From Pseudoalteromonas sp. 0303 (GTDB lineage: Bacteria; Pseudomonadota; Gammaproteobacteria; Enterobacterales; Alteromonadaceae), in assembly GCF_013349995.1 (NCBI RefSeq), contig NZ_JABVXF010000016.1, positions 35,735 to 99,734 of the forward strand: a stretch of DNA of 64,000 nucleotides. The letters are read 5' to 3'. Of this stretch, positions 9,576 through 19,302 are shown piece after piece. The notes beneath the pieces are model-generated. The model did not search any database, was not told the origin of the DNA, and saw nothing but the letters and a program-made list of their open reading frames with translations. Both the position numbers and the translations under genes were made by a program. Numbering within the stretch: position 1 is the first letter of the stretch; each line of letters opens with the position of its first letter.

Positions 9576-10037
9576 ATGAGTAATGTGAAATCAGAAGAAT
9601 TAAAGCGATGTAAATATATAACGACCAGTCTTGTTACAGCAGCAGCCTTGACAGTGTTCTTAGTTTTTATATTGTACGTTCATTCGCTCATTGTTGAGAA
9701 CTTAGGCAGCATCGATGCTTTTTTCACACTCGACATCGAATTCCTAAATATATTTTTAGTGATTGTGTATTCAAACATCTTCGTGTTAACAAGCTCGTCA
9801 ATAATATTAATAAGCGCTAGAAGCGAGCTCAATACTATAACCTGGTACATCGTACTCGCTATCAGCATCCTAACGTACATTATTTTAATGGCCATATATT
9901 GCAATAGCTATTGGGGTGTAAAAAACATTACAACCTTCCAAAGCAATCTAGCCACCTTTATTTGGCTACCTGTTTGGTGTTTTGTGATTTTAGTTTTTGC
10001 CATTTTGAGTGAAATTCATCGCGAATCTAAAAAATAG
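9576..10037 (+). CDS. Four-helix membrane protein, unknown
   Basis: 153 residues, ATG at 9576 preceded by AAGGTGA. Hydrophobic segments at about 16-40, 50-75, 85-108 and 125-147 make it an inner-membrane protein with four predicted spans. It follows the preceding gene by 48 bp and is probably cotranscribed with it. No conserved motif recognised; the function cannot be inferred. Confidence 0.6.
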   Translation: MSNVKSEELKRCKYITTSLVTAAALTVFLVFILYVHSLIVENLGSIDAFFTLDIEFLNIFLVIVYSNIFVLTSSSIILISARSELNTITWYIVLAISILTYIILMAIYCNSYWGVKNITTFQSNLATFIWLPVWCFVILVFAILSEIHRESKK

Positions 10038-10177
10038 ATCGTTAACAAAAAAGAATAAAAATAAGCTTGTACTGGCTTTGTGTAACGAGCGATTTCAATC
10101 GTTTAACAAAGAGATTTCATTACTAGCGCCGTCTAGTGCTTTATAAGTAATTTGGTTTTTTAAATATTGAGGTAGGT

Positions 10178-10453
10178 ATGATTGCAGAAAAAATTAAGCA
10201 ATATTGTGATGAAAGCCCATTTAGTAAATTTTCACTTAAGCTTATTGCTTTGCTAGAGGGTTCAAAGCCTAATTTAACAATCGACAATGTGATTTCGATA
10301 CTAGATAACCGCCAAGAGTTTGAAAGCTTTGTTATCGGTTTAGAGCCATCTAAAAACAAAGCCGAGTTGGAGAAAGTGTTAGAGTATAGCGAAGATTTTT
10401 TATCCCAATTAGTTTCACAAGTTTTGACTTTGTTGATTAAGGCAAAAAATTAA
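10178..10453 (+). CDS. Small soluble helical protein, unknown
   Basis: 91 residues with ATG at 10178 preceded by GAGGTAGG at good spacing. The sequence is helix-rich ('EKIKQYCDESPFSKFSLKLIALLEG', 'KAELEKVLEYSEDFLSQL') with no membrane segment or known motif. Codon use resembles its neighbours. Function unknown. Confidence 0.55.
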   Translation: MIAEKIKQYCDESPFSKFSLKLIALLEGSKPNLTIDNVISILDNRQEFESFVIGLEPSKNKAELEKVLEYSEDFLSQLVSQVLTLLIKAKN

Positions 10454-10626
10454 TATTGTCATAGAGTAGGCCATTTCCTTTTCGTAACCATCTGATATAT
10501 AAGTTATAAAGTATTTATTAAGATGAGCTTTATTTATTCAAACTAAAAATACATATGCTATAAAAGTACAGTACCTAATTCATCAACTACACTTACCCTT
10601 TATAAACTAGTCAGAAAGGCGTATGA

Positions 10627-11256
10627 ATGGTTAATCAATTAGCTTACGTGATAAGCGCACCTGTTTTGCTAGCCTTTAGTGTTCAGTTTTATAAATCAAT
10701 CATATTCAATAAAAACCTTTCGGCTATTTGCTTCTTTTTTGCCATAGCTATTTCATGCGTGACTAAGGTAGGGTTATTCTTTTTATACAATAGTGGAGAT
10801 GTATGGAACACACTTTTGTACTTCACATCTCTTAACTTTCTAGAAAAGTTTTTTATGCTGTTCGGCCTTTTCTACTTACTTAAATTGAAAGTTAGTTTCA
10901 AAATAACTTTTTGTGTTTTTTCTATAATTTACTCTTGGTTGTTAATTGGCTGGTGGCTCGGGATTTCCACTTGGAACTTCAGAGGGCTACTGGCAATGTT
11001 TAATGCTTCATTTTACATTTTCTTGGTAATCTTCTTAGTTAAGTTTAAACATCTTCTTCCACAGAAGATCATTAAACCAGCTATGTTTACTTTATCAATT
11101 TACACTGTGTTTTGGTTAAGCTTGTATCCAGTCATGGCAAAATTTCCCATATGGAAGACTGTTGCAATCTATTCAGAAACAACTTTATGCATATCGATGT
11201 ATGCTATTTTCTTTGTTGCTTTTAATGACAAAGTTAAATGTGATAGTGCGGTTTGA
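10627..11256 (+). CDS. Seven-helix membrane protein, unknown
   Basis: 209 residues, almost entirely hydrophobic, with about seven predicted membrane spans and short loops (for example 'LLIGWWLGISTWNFRG' between spans four and five). The ATG at 10627 is preceded by AAAGGCG; an overlapping ATG four bases earlier is closed at once by a stop. It precedes the giant exported protein by 142 bp. No transporter signature was seen. Confidence 0.6.
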   Translation: MVNQLAYVISAPVLLAFSVQFYKSIIFNKNLSAICFFFAIAISCVTKVGLFFLYNSGDVWNTLLYFTSLNFLEKFFMLFGLFYLLKLKVSFKITFCVFSIIYSWLLIGWWLGISTWNFRGLLAMFNASFYIFLVIFLVKFKHLLPQKIIKPAMFTLSIYTVFWLSLYPVMAKFPIWKTVAIYSETTLCISMYAIFFVAFNDKVKCDSAV

Positions 11257-11398
11257 CTAGGGTTGGTTGGAAATTTCTTTAATCATTCCCTTCCAAAATT
11301 AATAAAACGAATTTTTCTTCTATTTCAATTTTTTTTCAGGCTTTATTGATTGGCTAAGTTGGTAAGTTAACTCTGAGTAATTCCAACAAGGTCTAATA

Positions 11399-14300
11399 AT
11401 GAGTTATTTAAAGGCAGCGGCTTTAACTACTTTGATGTTTTCATTTAGCGCTATTGCTATCACAACTATCAAAGGAACGATGAATGTCTACAAACCAGAA
11501 TTTGTCATCGAGAACAAATCAGGCACACTTATTTCAAACGTAAGAAACTTCAAGCTTGAGGCTCGCCAAACTGTTATAGACGATTACTGTACTGTCACTA
11601 CAGATAACAATTTAGCATTACAAGGGGGAACCTTAAGCGCTGGATATTGTTTATTTGAATGGAATAACACAGCCGGTTATTCAATTGATGGATTTAAAGT
11701 TGAAGGCGTTGCCTCCAATTCAGGTCCGAATAGTATTGGCTACTCAATTTATTATTATTCAGGGTCAGCAAAAGCTAAAAAGTTAGTTGATACAAAAAAC
11801 TTTATCTTCAATTTTGCAGCTCCAGTTAAGCCCACTGTCCAAAGATACTCAGTTAAGCTTGGAAACTCATGGAAAAGCGTAGGTAGCCATACCAATTACA
11901 ACCCCGCAAACAAGTTTTCTGCAGTTAGAGTTAATGTTGACGCAAGGGATTACAGTCAGAAGGTATCTATACCATCGCTTGGTAGCTGTACAGTAGTAAG
12001 TGGCGCTACTTCATGCGATATTTCATTTTCAGAAATAAAGCTTGGTGATGCTATTTCAAATAAAGTGGGCTCTTTAAGCTATCAAGTGTCAGTTGATTCG
12101 AGTAATAGTTATTGGGGAGTTAGTAACACCAAACATGCTTTAACTGTTCCTTGGAATTACCAACCAACAAAAATTGACCTTTTTGAGGTTAATTCAATGC
12201 CTGCTAGTTATGCGACTACAAAGACAATAAACGTTAATAGCAAATCAATTCAAGTTTCGAATAACACAGCTAAACTCGTTTTAAATAAGCCTTCAAGCGA
12301 GATTGTTGGCGATTGGTGGGCCCCATCTGAGTTAAATGTAAAATTCAGCCGAAATAGTCAGCCAAGCATTTCAAGTGGCATCACCTATAGCGGGAATGTT
12401 CTATATACAAAAGATGGCTCACTAGTTACAGCAAATAAGACTATTACGAGCACTAAGAGAGAAAGTGTAAATGGTGCATATGTTTACACGTTCGATATGA
12501 CGCAAATTGAAGATGGTTATTATGGTGCTTCTGTGGCTTTCACAAATTCAAGTGGCATCCCTTCTAACCAAAATTTTAATGGGTTAAGAATTAACAAAAC
12601 TGCCCCAAAAATTGATATTTTCAAATCAGGTGTTAAGCAAAATAACAGCAGTAACTTTGCATACAATCAAGAGCTGGTAATTTCAACTTTCAATTCATTT
12701 ACAGATGACGTTGACCTGATATCGATTCAAATTAATTCTTCTAACGTTGCTTTTAACAAGCCTAAAATTGGTGTGGCCACAATACCTGACACTGTTATTT
12801 TCAAAAATGGCTTAAATACAATAAAAGTTACGGTCAAGGATACTCTGGGACATTTATATTCCAGAACAATCACACTAAATAAAGTTCAAGATGAAATCGA
12901 GTTTAAGATTAACAATTTAGGTGGTCGATTAGTATCTCACGTAAAAGAGTCTAGTTTTGAAGCAGTCCAAACTAAGTTTTCAGATTTCTGTGACATTGTG
13001 ACTAATGAAGCGGTTGCAATTGGTACCAACAATAATGTATCTGGAAAGTGTTATTTTGAATGGGTTGGTATGGATGAGCTTGATAGAGATAACTTTTCTC
13101 TGAAAGGTCGATTGAGAATGAGCGGAGTTGTGCCTGTTGGGTATAAAGTGTTTGCCTATTTTGGCGCGGAGAAAGAGAAAACACTAATCAAGTCTGGAAC
13201 TACATCTTTTAACGTCGAGGCCCCAATTGCGCCTGAACTAACAAAATATTCTATTTATGTAGGGAATAAATGGATCGACAATAATAGCGATGTCAATCAC
13301 GATCCAAACGCTCAGGTTAAAGCCATTTCAATCACTACTAAGCCAGTTAATTATTCACAACAGGTGATTGTCGATAATTTGGGGAGTTGTTTAATAAATG
13401 CTGAAAGTACATCCTGCACAATAAATATCACTCCTTATTTCCTTGGAAATAAAAATTACATTGGCTATGAGGATGGCATTGTTTCTCACCAGTTTAAGGT
13501 AAATTCAATTAATAAGTACTTTACTGATAAAGAAATAAACTCACAGGCCATTGTAAGTTGGGAATATGCATACTCTCGGGTAGAGCAAGTAAAAGTTAAT
13601 GCAAGGGCTAGTGGTTTGCCATTGAGCTTTGGCTTGTTAGGCGCTTCTATAGATGTTGAGAACGAAACAGCGAGAGTTGTATTTGATAAACCCTCTCCAG
13701 CTATATCAGGTACATGGTGGCTTCCTAAATCGATTGAACTTGAGTTTAAAGTTAGTGGTTCGCACGAAGTCCTTAAGGAACTTGAATTTGACGGTACTAC
13801 TCTTTTTAAAAACGATAATATTACTGAAGGTGAAACTGTAATAGTAAAAAATCTAACCGGGCCTGAAGTTATTAATAACAAGTTTATTTATACAGCTGAT
13901 GTGCAGAGTGTACCAGATGGACACTACGATATTACGGTTACTTCAAAGTACTTATATTCAAAATCAGATAAAAAAGAATTTAAAAACGCTGCATTCTTAT
14001 CTCGTAAGCAGCCATCAATTTCTATTTTCAGAAACAGCCAAAGTATGGATGAAGATGATGAGTTCTACTTTGATAGTGAACTGTTAGTAGCAGGGTTTAA
14101 TGGCTACGTAAATGGTGTCACTATTGAGAGTGTACAATCAAACGGCGTGCCATTAAGTTTAAATTCTGTTGGTGACGGTATTGTCACTATTAATGGCTTA
14201 ACTCAGCAGTTATCACCAAAAGATAATGCAGAAATTAGTGTTGTAGTAAAAAACTCTTCAGGTGATAAATTCAATTATGATCTAAATGTTGTCTTTGCTC

Positions 14301-16990
14301 CTATGTCGTTTGATATAAAGCATCGTGAAAACGACTATCTACCGTTCAGACTAATTGAATTGGTTTATTTAGATTCTGAACAAGTGAGCGGCGAAGAGTG
14401 CCGGTTCTATAGTGAAAGAGACCTCGCGGTTAAATATGCGCGCAAAGGTGTTAAAAGTTGCATATTCAATTGGGTTAATTTACCAGAAGGCTTTGAAATA
14501 TCATTGCGAGGTAGAACACCATCGGCTGTTGGTTATTTAGACAAAGCGCTTGTAGAAATTGAAAGCGATATCGAAATAATTAATGAGTTTGGTGAAACGC
14601 TGATCATACCTAATGAAAAAACACAGATTTCTTCTCAGGAACCAACAGGGATTTCAGTTGAAGCTAGCTCAAGGCGAGAACTTATAAACGGTTTTTATCC
14701 AGTTGAATACTCGGGTGGTGAAATTGTCAGAATGGGTACTGTATCGAGCCCTGGTTCATTAGATATGACATTCGACACCAAAGGGGTTAGCCAAACATTT
14801 CCGAAAAACCCTTCTACAAGAACAGGTGAAATATTTAGAACATCTGGTAGGTTCGATATGCCTTTTGAAGTTGAACGCAATCTATGGGAAGTATTCCCTA
14901 TCGATTACAACGTTAAGTACCATAGAATGCCAGAAATAAATGCATCCCAAAGCATTAAAGCTTTAGTCGTTCCTGATAGCACACTTGGCGTTAATCTAGA
15001 TTTTCAAGATGATCAGATCCTATCTACCGATGAAGTAACAGCTAAAATCAACCTTGGGAATTACAATCGAATCGATGGATGGGTTTATGACAAAAGCTCA
15101 ATGGGTGAATGGGAAGTTTACATAGGTAAGTATGACAGAAGAAATATACCTGAACCATTAACAGAAACTGTCACAATTGATGCGAAAGGAGAAGCCTTCA
15201 TAAAAATGCCAATGGAAGTTATTGGCGAAGAAAGTGGAATTTATGTTGCAGTAGCAAAAGCAAAAACACCTATACCTGATTATGAGTACTATATTCAGTC
15301 TGCTCGTGCATACTTTATTGTGTACAAAGGCACTAAAATTGAAGGGGAGCTAAAGGATGGCTTAATTAAGGGCCGGATACCATTGAGAGCTTCAGCAATT
15401 TACTCACCTGAAGACCGAGCAGATGTTGGATCACTTGGCCGAGTTGTGTGGGAAGTTTCAAGTAACGGTTCAGATTGGAGGGAGTCTACAGAACATAAAG
15501 ATACTTTACGTTGGCGTAAGCGATATGAAAACGAAGAAATTGAATACTTGAGAGTTAAAGTTGAAAATAAGTTTACAGGCGAATGGTCAACTAGCGGTAC
15601 TCTAAAAGTTGTTGCTTATGAAAAACCTGAACTATTAATTCAACAAACTAATGAAGTTCTATTTAATGAAGCTGCAAAGTTCGTTTTGTATGACGGAGAT
15701 AACCTCGTTCAAAATGGGGATGGTGTTATCGAGTGGTCAACTGATAATCGTAAGTCTTGGTTCTCAGGTCCAGCAGAAATCTCATTCTATAAAGATGACT
15801 TTACAGGAAGAGATATCAATGCCCGAATGAAATATAACGGGATAGCAAGTGACAGTAGTTTGGGTGATGAAGCTTTTGTCGAAGCTAGGGCGCGATACTA
15901 CTTCTTAAGAGCGCCACGATTCTATTTTGATTTAGATGTCCCTGATCTAGTCGAAGTCGGCTCTACACACCATATTAAAGGAAGCTCTTTCACAAGAACT
16001 GAGTCTATTAATGGTAGGACTCAAAACCAATGGGTGTTACCGGATGGGAAAGTAATAAATGATAGTGAATTTGACCTGACATTTAGTGAAAATCTTCTTG
16101 AAGGAAGAAACTTTATTCTGACCTACCAAGCTTGGGTAGAGGGGTCAAAGCAAGAGACAATCAACGAGACTAGAGTTCGTGTGAAAAGCTGGACATACGA
16201 GTTTCCTGAAATTGAACTAAACATGCCAGCTACAGTAAATTATATGCCTTCTAAACATATTGCATGGGTAGGCTTAGAGCGTCATTTTGCTCCTGGCGTC
16301 GAGTATACATATGAGCTACTAAAAACACCCGGAGTTAAAGTGTTAAATCAAGATGACGGCAAGTTTACTCTGCAGTTTTCCCAAGAAGGAATGAAAAATC
16401 TCACATTTAGGGTTACTAACAGCAGGGGACAAAGCAAAGAAGTAAGCCAAATTGTAGAAGTTTTACCTCCAACACCATTAGAAATTGAGATTGTGCGTAC
16501 ATTCAGTAATGAATACCTGAGATATCCATTAGATGTATCACTTAGATCTCGTGTATGGCTTTCACATCCAGATGATAGAGTTTCAGTGTATAAATGGTAC
16601 TTGGATGGCGCGCTTGTCATGGAAAGCAAGCGTTATAGAGAAAGTATTGGAGATTTATCAGTTGGCAATCATACTATCCGCGTCGATGTTGAAACTGAGT
16701 TTGGTCAGACTGGTTCGCAGTCATTTGAAGTGAACGTGATACCAAATCAGAAACCAACCGGTAGTATTAATATGCATGAAACTGATCAAGTGTTTGAATT
16801 ACATCTCAACTGTAATGACTCGGATGGTCGAATTGCTGCGACTACATGGCAGTTAAATGGTGAGTTACTAACGCATTCTCATAATATTATCCAATTCAGC
16901 AAGGATAAGCTAAAAGGTACAAATTATGTTGTAGGTAGATGTTATGACGATAGTTTTGAATACATAGATATCACTCAGACAATTCATTAA
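11399..16990 (+). CDS. Giant exported modular protein (1,863 aa) with three DUF4165-like modules
   Basis: Signal peptide at residues 1-20 ('AAALTTLMFSFSAIA'). Three related modules start near residues 27, 499 and 968: each has a 'FxIxNxxGxLxSxVR'-like opening and two conserved cysteines within about 50 residues ('DYCTVTT...GYCLFEW', 'DFCDIVT...KCYFEW', 'ECRFYSE...SCIFNW'). The first two are each followed by an 'AP..P....Y.V..GN.W' stretch and a 'W.PS'-type Ig-like strand region, so about 470 residues are duplicated. The C-terminal half is a chain of beta-rich Ig/PKD-like domains. I recall similar very large Ig-like surface proteins (RSP type) on IncHI1 conjugative plasmids, so a role on the surface in mating or adhesion is plausible. 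A hairpin at 16999-17030 follows. Confidence 0.75.
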   Translation: MSYLKAAALTTLMFSFSAIAITTIKGTMNVYKPEFVIENKSGTLISNVRNFKLEARQTVIDDYCTVTTDNNLALQGGTLSAGYCLFEWNNTAGYSIDGFKVEGVASNSGPNSIGYSIYYYSGSAKAKKLVDTKNFIFNFAAPVKPTVQRYSVKLGNSWKSVGSHTNYNPANKFSAVRVNVDARDYSQKVSIPSLGSCTVVSGATSCDISFSEIKLGDAISNKVGSLSYQVSVDSSNSYWGVSNTKHALTVPWNYQPTKIDLFEVNSMPASYATTKTINVNSKSIQVSNNTAKLVLNKPSSEIVGDWWAPSELNVKFSRNSQPSISSGITYSGNVLYTKDGSLVTANKTITSTKRESVNGAYVYTFDMTQIEDGYYGASVAFTNSSGIPSNQNFNGLRINKTAPKIDIFKSGVKQNNSSNFAYNQELVISTFNSFTDDVDLISIQINSSNVAFNKPKIGVATIPDTVIFKNGLNTIKVTVKDTLGHLYSRTITLNKVQDEIEFKINNLGGRLVSHVKESSFEAVQTKFSDFCDIVTNEAVAIGTNNNVSGKCYFEWVGMDELDRDNFSLKGRLRMSGVVPVGYKVFAYFGAEKEKTLIKSGTTSFNVEAPIAPELTKYSIYVGNKWIDNNSDVNHDPNAQVKAISITTKPVNYSQQVIVDNLGSCLINAESTSCTINITPYFLGNKNYIGYEDGIVSHQFKVNSINKYFTDKEINSQAIVSWEYAYSRVEQVKVNARASGLPLSFGLLGASIDVENETARVVFDKPSPAISGTWWLPKSIELEFKVSGSHEVLKELEFDGTTLFKNDNITEGETVIVKNLTGPEVINNKFIYTADVQSVPDGHYDITVTSKYLYSKSDKKEFKNAAFLSRKQPSISIFRNSQSMDEDDEFYFDSELLVAGFNGYVNGVTIESVQSNGVPLSLNSVGDGIVTINGLTQQLSPKDNAEISVVVKNSSGDKFNYDLNVVFAPMSFDIKHRENDYLPFRLIELVYLDSEQVSGEECRFYSERDLAVKYARKGVKSCIFNWVNLPEGFEISLRGRTPSAVGYLDKALVEIESDIEIINEFGETLIIPNEKTQISSQEPTGISVEASSRRELINGFYPVEYSGGEIVRMGTVSSPGSLDMTFDTKGVSQTFPKNPSTRTGEIFRTSGRFDMPFEVERNLWEVFPIDYNVKYHRMPEINASQSIKALVVPDSTLGVNLDFQDDQILSTDEVTAKINLGNYNRIDGWVYDKSSMGEWEVYIGKYDRRNIPEPLTETVTIDAKGEAFIKMPMEVIGEESGIYVAVAKAKTPIPDYEYYIQSARAYFIVYKGTKIEGELKDGLIKGRIPLRASAIYSPEDRADVGSLGRVVWEVSSNGSDWRESTEHKDTLRWRKRYENEEIEYLRVKVENKFTGEWSTSGTLKVVAYEKPELLIQQTNEVLFNEAAKFVLYDGDNLVQNGDGVIEWSTDNRKSWFSGPAEISFYKDDFTGRDINARMKYNGIASDSSLGDEAFVEARARYYFLRAPRFYFDLDVPDLVEVGSTHHIKGSSFTRTESINGRTQNQWVLPDGKVINDSEFDLTFSENLLEGRNFILTYQAWVEGSKQETINETRVRVKSWTYEFPEIELNMPATVNYMPSKHIAWVGLERHFAPGVEYTYELLKTPGVKVLNQDDGKFTLQFSQEGMKNLTFRVTNSRGQSKEVSQIVEVLPPTPLEIEIVRTFSNEYLRYPLDVSLRSRVWLSHPDDRVSVYKWYLDGALVMESKRYRESIGDLSVGNHTIRVDVETEFGQTGSQSFEVNVIPNQKPTGSINMHETDQVFELHLNCNDSDGRIAATTWQLNGELLTHSHNIIQFSKDKLKGTNYVVGRCYDDSFEYIDITQTIH

Positions 16991-16998
16991 ATGGTATG

Positions 16999-17030
16999 TG
17001 AATATGGCAGCTATTTTGACTGCCATATTC
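16999..17030 (+). terminator. Hairpin after the giant-protein gene
   Basis: GAATATGGCAG and CTGCCATATTC pair perfectly over 11 bp just after the stop codon, followed by ATAAAAAATG. A strong stem without a T-run; probable transcript 3' end or stability element. Confidence 0.5.
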
Positions 17031-17385
17031 ATAAAAAATGAACAACCTTTGATTGGGCTCAAATGTTGCTGAAAGGTTGAAAATTATTGAAGAATACCTT
17101 TGCCTTTTCTGGCAATGCTGATCTGTAGTTCAGTTTTGTGCATTACAATGCCTTCCTATTTCAAAAGTTTTCGAATTCAATATAAGAGCAGTTGTTTTGC
17201 ATAGCTCTTTGATAGCCTCAGTGTGCAGCTTCTACTATTCCAATATCACCCCAGTTAGTAAGGGGTTCTCATTTTAAAGCCCAAAAATTCAGCTATGTTG
17301 GAATTTGGTGTAACCCTTCCCCTTTACAATGCTAACTAATTAAGTATATTTAACCAATAAATTAAGGTTATTGAGAGTATTTTAA
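17031..17385. other. Gene-free stretch upstream of the small-gene operon
   Basis: About 355 bases with no convincing open frame. Only its right end is informative: TTAAGTATATTTAA at 17340-17353 is an imperfect copy of the palindrome that lies in the operon promoter further on, placed just before the regulator gene. The rest shows nothing I can name. Confidence 0.5.
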
Positions 17386-17618
17386 TTGAATAGAACCGAA
17401 TTTAAGGCAGAGTATGAAAAGCGTGGATGGACACCTTTGTTGCTGGCTAAGCGATGGGGCTGTAGTAAAACACGTATTCATCAGATGGCCGCAGAGGTGG
17501 AGCAAGGCCACAAAAAAGCGCAGGCCTATATCGACATGCTACACGGTTTACCCCATGTAATAAATAGTTAAATATATTTAATTCAATAGTTGACAGTTAA
17601 ATATATTTAACTGATACT
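17340..17618 (+). promoter_or_regulatory. Three palindromic operators and operon promoter
   Basis: Copies of the palindrome TTAAATATATTTAA lie at 17340-17353 (one mismatch), 17568-17581 and 17597-17610. The last is the core of a perfect 20-bp palindrome, 17594-17613. It lies between a -35 box TTGACA (17590-17595) and a -10-like GATACT (17613-17618) with 17-bp spacing, so bound protein would block RNA polymerase. The sites flank the small HTH gene at 17386-17571, the obvious candidate autoregulator. Confidence 0.65.
17386..17571 (+). CDS. Small helix-turn-helix regulator
   Basis: 61 residues from a TTG start at 17386. The only upstream in-frame start (17371) is stopped at once. The centre reads 'WTPLLLAKRWGCSKTRIHQMAAE', a typical helix-turn-helix with the Gly-Cys turn. 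Proteins of this size on conjugative plasmids usually act as local repressors. Operator-like palindromes lie before and after the gene, one overlapping its stop codon, which supports autoregulation and control of the downstream operon. Confidence 0.65.
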   Translation: MNRTEFKAEYEKRGWTPLLLAKRWGCSKTRIHQMAAEVEQGHKKAQAYIDMLHGLPHVINS

Positions 17619-17648
17619 TATTGTAAGTTAAGCAATTGGAATACAAAC

Positions 17649-18179
17649 ATGAACGAAATTAGCTTAACTGACCAGCAAAAAGAAGACTATCTAGCTGATT
17701 GCGCTGAGTTCAGAAGACAGAAAACAGCTATACGAAATAAAGGTCTATCAACCGTTCAACAAATAATTGCATATATCGAATTAAGTAAGTCGGTTCTTGA
17801 TAAAAACAGTGATATTGCTTTGAGCTATGAATGCAGCGGTCGCGGTTTACCAGCTCACAGTTATTACAATGATGTAGCTTTTTACAAAAACATTAATGGT
17901 AACACTGACGGTATAGAACATTTGATTGATGAAGGTTATCTTCTAAAGATTAAAGCTAACAATGATCGTTATGAAGCTGGTAGAGCAAAGTGGGATAATG
18001 AAGATACTACAGAGGTAAGTTTGGTAAATTTGCCAGAGGAAACGAGTAGCATCCAAGACCCCCAAGAACGTATCGTAGAATTAGAAAATGCTTTACATGA
18101 AATAGGTAAGCTAGCAGAAAGTGGTGAGTTAGAGTTTTACGCTGTTACCGCGATTATTGCTAACGCATTACCAGAGTAA
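17649..18179 (+). CDS. Unknown soluble protein, first gene of the small-gene operon
   Basis: 176 residues, ATG at 17649, 31 bp after the operator promoter. Mostly helical and charged, with 'VDKNSDIALSYECSGRGLPAHS' in the middle and an acidic C-terminus ('DPQERIVELENALHEIGKLAESGELE') likely to be a coiled coil. No membrane segment or known motif. As first gene of the repressed operon it should be expressed when the operon is induced, perhaps on entry into a new host; this is inference. Confidence 0.6.
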   Translation: MNEISLTDQQKEDYLADCAEFRRQKTAIRNKGLSTVQQIIAYIELSKSVLDKNSDIALSYECSGRGLPAHSYYNDVAFYKNINGNTDGIEHLIDEGYLLKIKANNDRYEAGRAKWDNEDTTEVSLVNLPEETSSIQDPQERIVELENALHEIGKLAESGELEFYAVTAIIANALPE

Positions 18180-18212
18180 ATAGAGTGTTGGAAAAACAAA
18201 CCGGAGCGAATC

Positions 18213-18467
18213 ATGGGTAGTGCAACGAAGCTGATAAATACCACAAATCAAATTGACAACGCTCAGGTTGTGCAAGCTGGTTATGGTCATAAGAGTGTTC
18301 GAATGAAGCATGGCGGTAAAGAGATTGGTTTTGCGACAACTACATACTCTCATCATCAAACAGATGAAGTAAAAGAATACGCTGCTGAAAGAATTGCATT
18401 GCTTATGATGCTTGCTAAAGGCATGACTAATGAGCAGATCATGCTACAAGTAGCTAAAAAGAAATAG
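18213..18467 (+). CDS. Small unknown protein
   Basis: 84 residues, ATG at 18213 with CGGAGCG ahead. An N-terminal part with 'GHKSVRMKHGGKEIGFATTTYSHH' followed by a C-terminal helix 'EYAAERIALLMMLAKGMTNEQIML', which resembles the last half of a helix-turn-helix ('KGMTNEQI'). It may bind DNA, but this is weak. Second gene of the operon. Confidence 0.55.
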   Translation: MGSATKLINTTNQIDNAQVVQAGYGHKSVRMKHGGKEIGFATTTYSHHQTDEVKEYAAERIALLMMLAKGMTNEQIMLQVAKKK

Positions 18468-18488
18468 TTGGAATAAGGAGCATTTAAC

Positions 18489-18860
18489 GTGGAATTTGAA
18501 ATAACAGAAAACGATTATTTGAAGAAATTAGATAGCGCAGTTTATTCAGATTCAGTGACCGGCAACGTGGTTCGATGCACAAACAGTCAATGCTCGAAAC
18601 CAGCTATTCCGGTTTGTTTTGATAAGGATCAGTTCCTTTGCACTGGCAAAGAGCGTGACACAGGGCGAGCCTGTATGCGACTGTTCACGGTCAATAAACT
18701 AGCGGTTGAATATACTTGCACAAGCTGCGGTTCTACCAGTGACGTTGAAATGAAAGAGCACTTGGATGAGAAAATATATATTGAGTGTGAATGTGGCGAG
18801 CGTTGTGAGCCCTCGGAGTCAGATGAAATCTGCGAGCTACGTGCTCAAGGCTTAATTTAA
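18489..18860 (+). CDS. Cysteine-rich (zinc-ribbon-like) protein
   Basis: 123 residues from a GTG at 18489 with AAGGAG upstream. Eleven cysteines, arranged mostly in pairs: 'CTNSQC', 'VCFDKDQFLC', 'YTCTSCG', 'IECECGERC'. The CxxC and CxC pairs suggest two zinc ribbons. Zinc ribbons in small plasmid proteins usually mediate nucleic-acid or protein binding. No enzymatic motif was seen. Confidence 0.6.
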   Translation: MEFEITENDYLKKLDSAVYSDSVTGNVVRCTNSQCSKPAIPVCFDKDQFLCTGKERDTGRACMRLFTVNKLAVEYTCTSCGSTSDVEMKEHLDEKIYIECECGERCEPSESDEICELRAQGLI

Positions 18861-18881
18861 CTTGATTGGAAAATCTGATTT

Positions 18882-19214
18882 ATGCCTTTAACACCGGATC
18901 ACATTCTCAAAGAACGTGAAGAAACGATTAAAAATTCGGTTACGGGTTGTGAGTTCTTTCAATTAAAAGTTGGTTGGCCTGTTAGCTCTGACTCTGCTCA
19001 TTTTGAATTAATCCAAGAGGGATCAGGTTCGTTTGTAGAGCTAATAAATATTCTAGAGTGTAATGCTCATTTGCGAAAAGTAACTATTTGGATTGCTGGC
19101 GGTAAACTTTTAAAGGCAACCAAGCATAAAAAAAGATTGTTCTGGTTTGGTGGCGAAAATATTTCAAAGCAAAAGGCTAAGGAAATATTGAGTATTGCCA
19201 AACTTAGAAAATAA
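18882..19214 (+). CDS. Small unknown protein
   Basis: 110 residues, ATG at 18882, 21 bp after the preceding stop. A mixed alpha/beta sequence with 'LRKVTIWIAGGKLLKATKHKKRLFWFGG' and a basic C-terminus. No signal peptide or membrane span. Not recognised. Confidence 0.55.
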   Translation: MPLTPDHILKEREETIKNSVTGCEFFQLKVGWPVSSDSAHFELIQEGSGSFVELINILECNAHLRKVTIWIAGGKLLKATKHKKRLFWFGGENISKQKAKEILSIAKLRK

Positions 19215-19302
19215 CGTATTGGAAAACAAGCTTTTGCCAGTGGCGTTTAATTAAGCGCTACTCACAAAAGTAAAATGTTCAACAGGCTTAAAGGGAAAAA
19301 TA

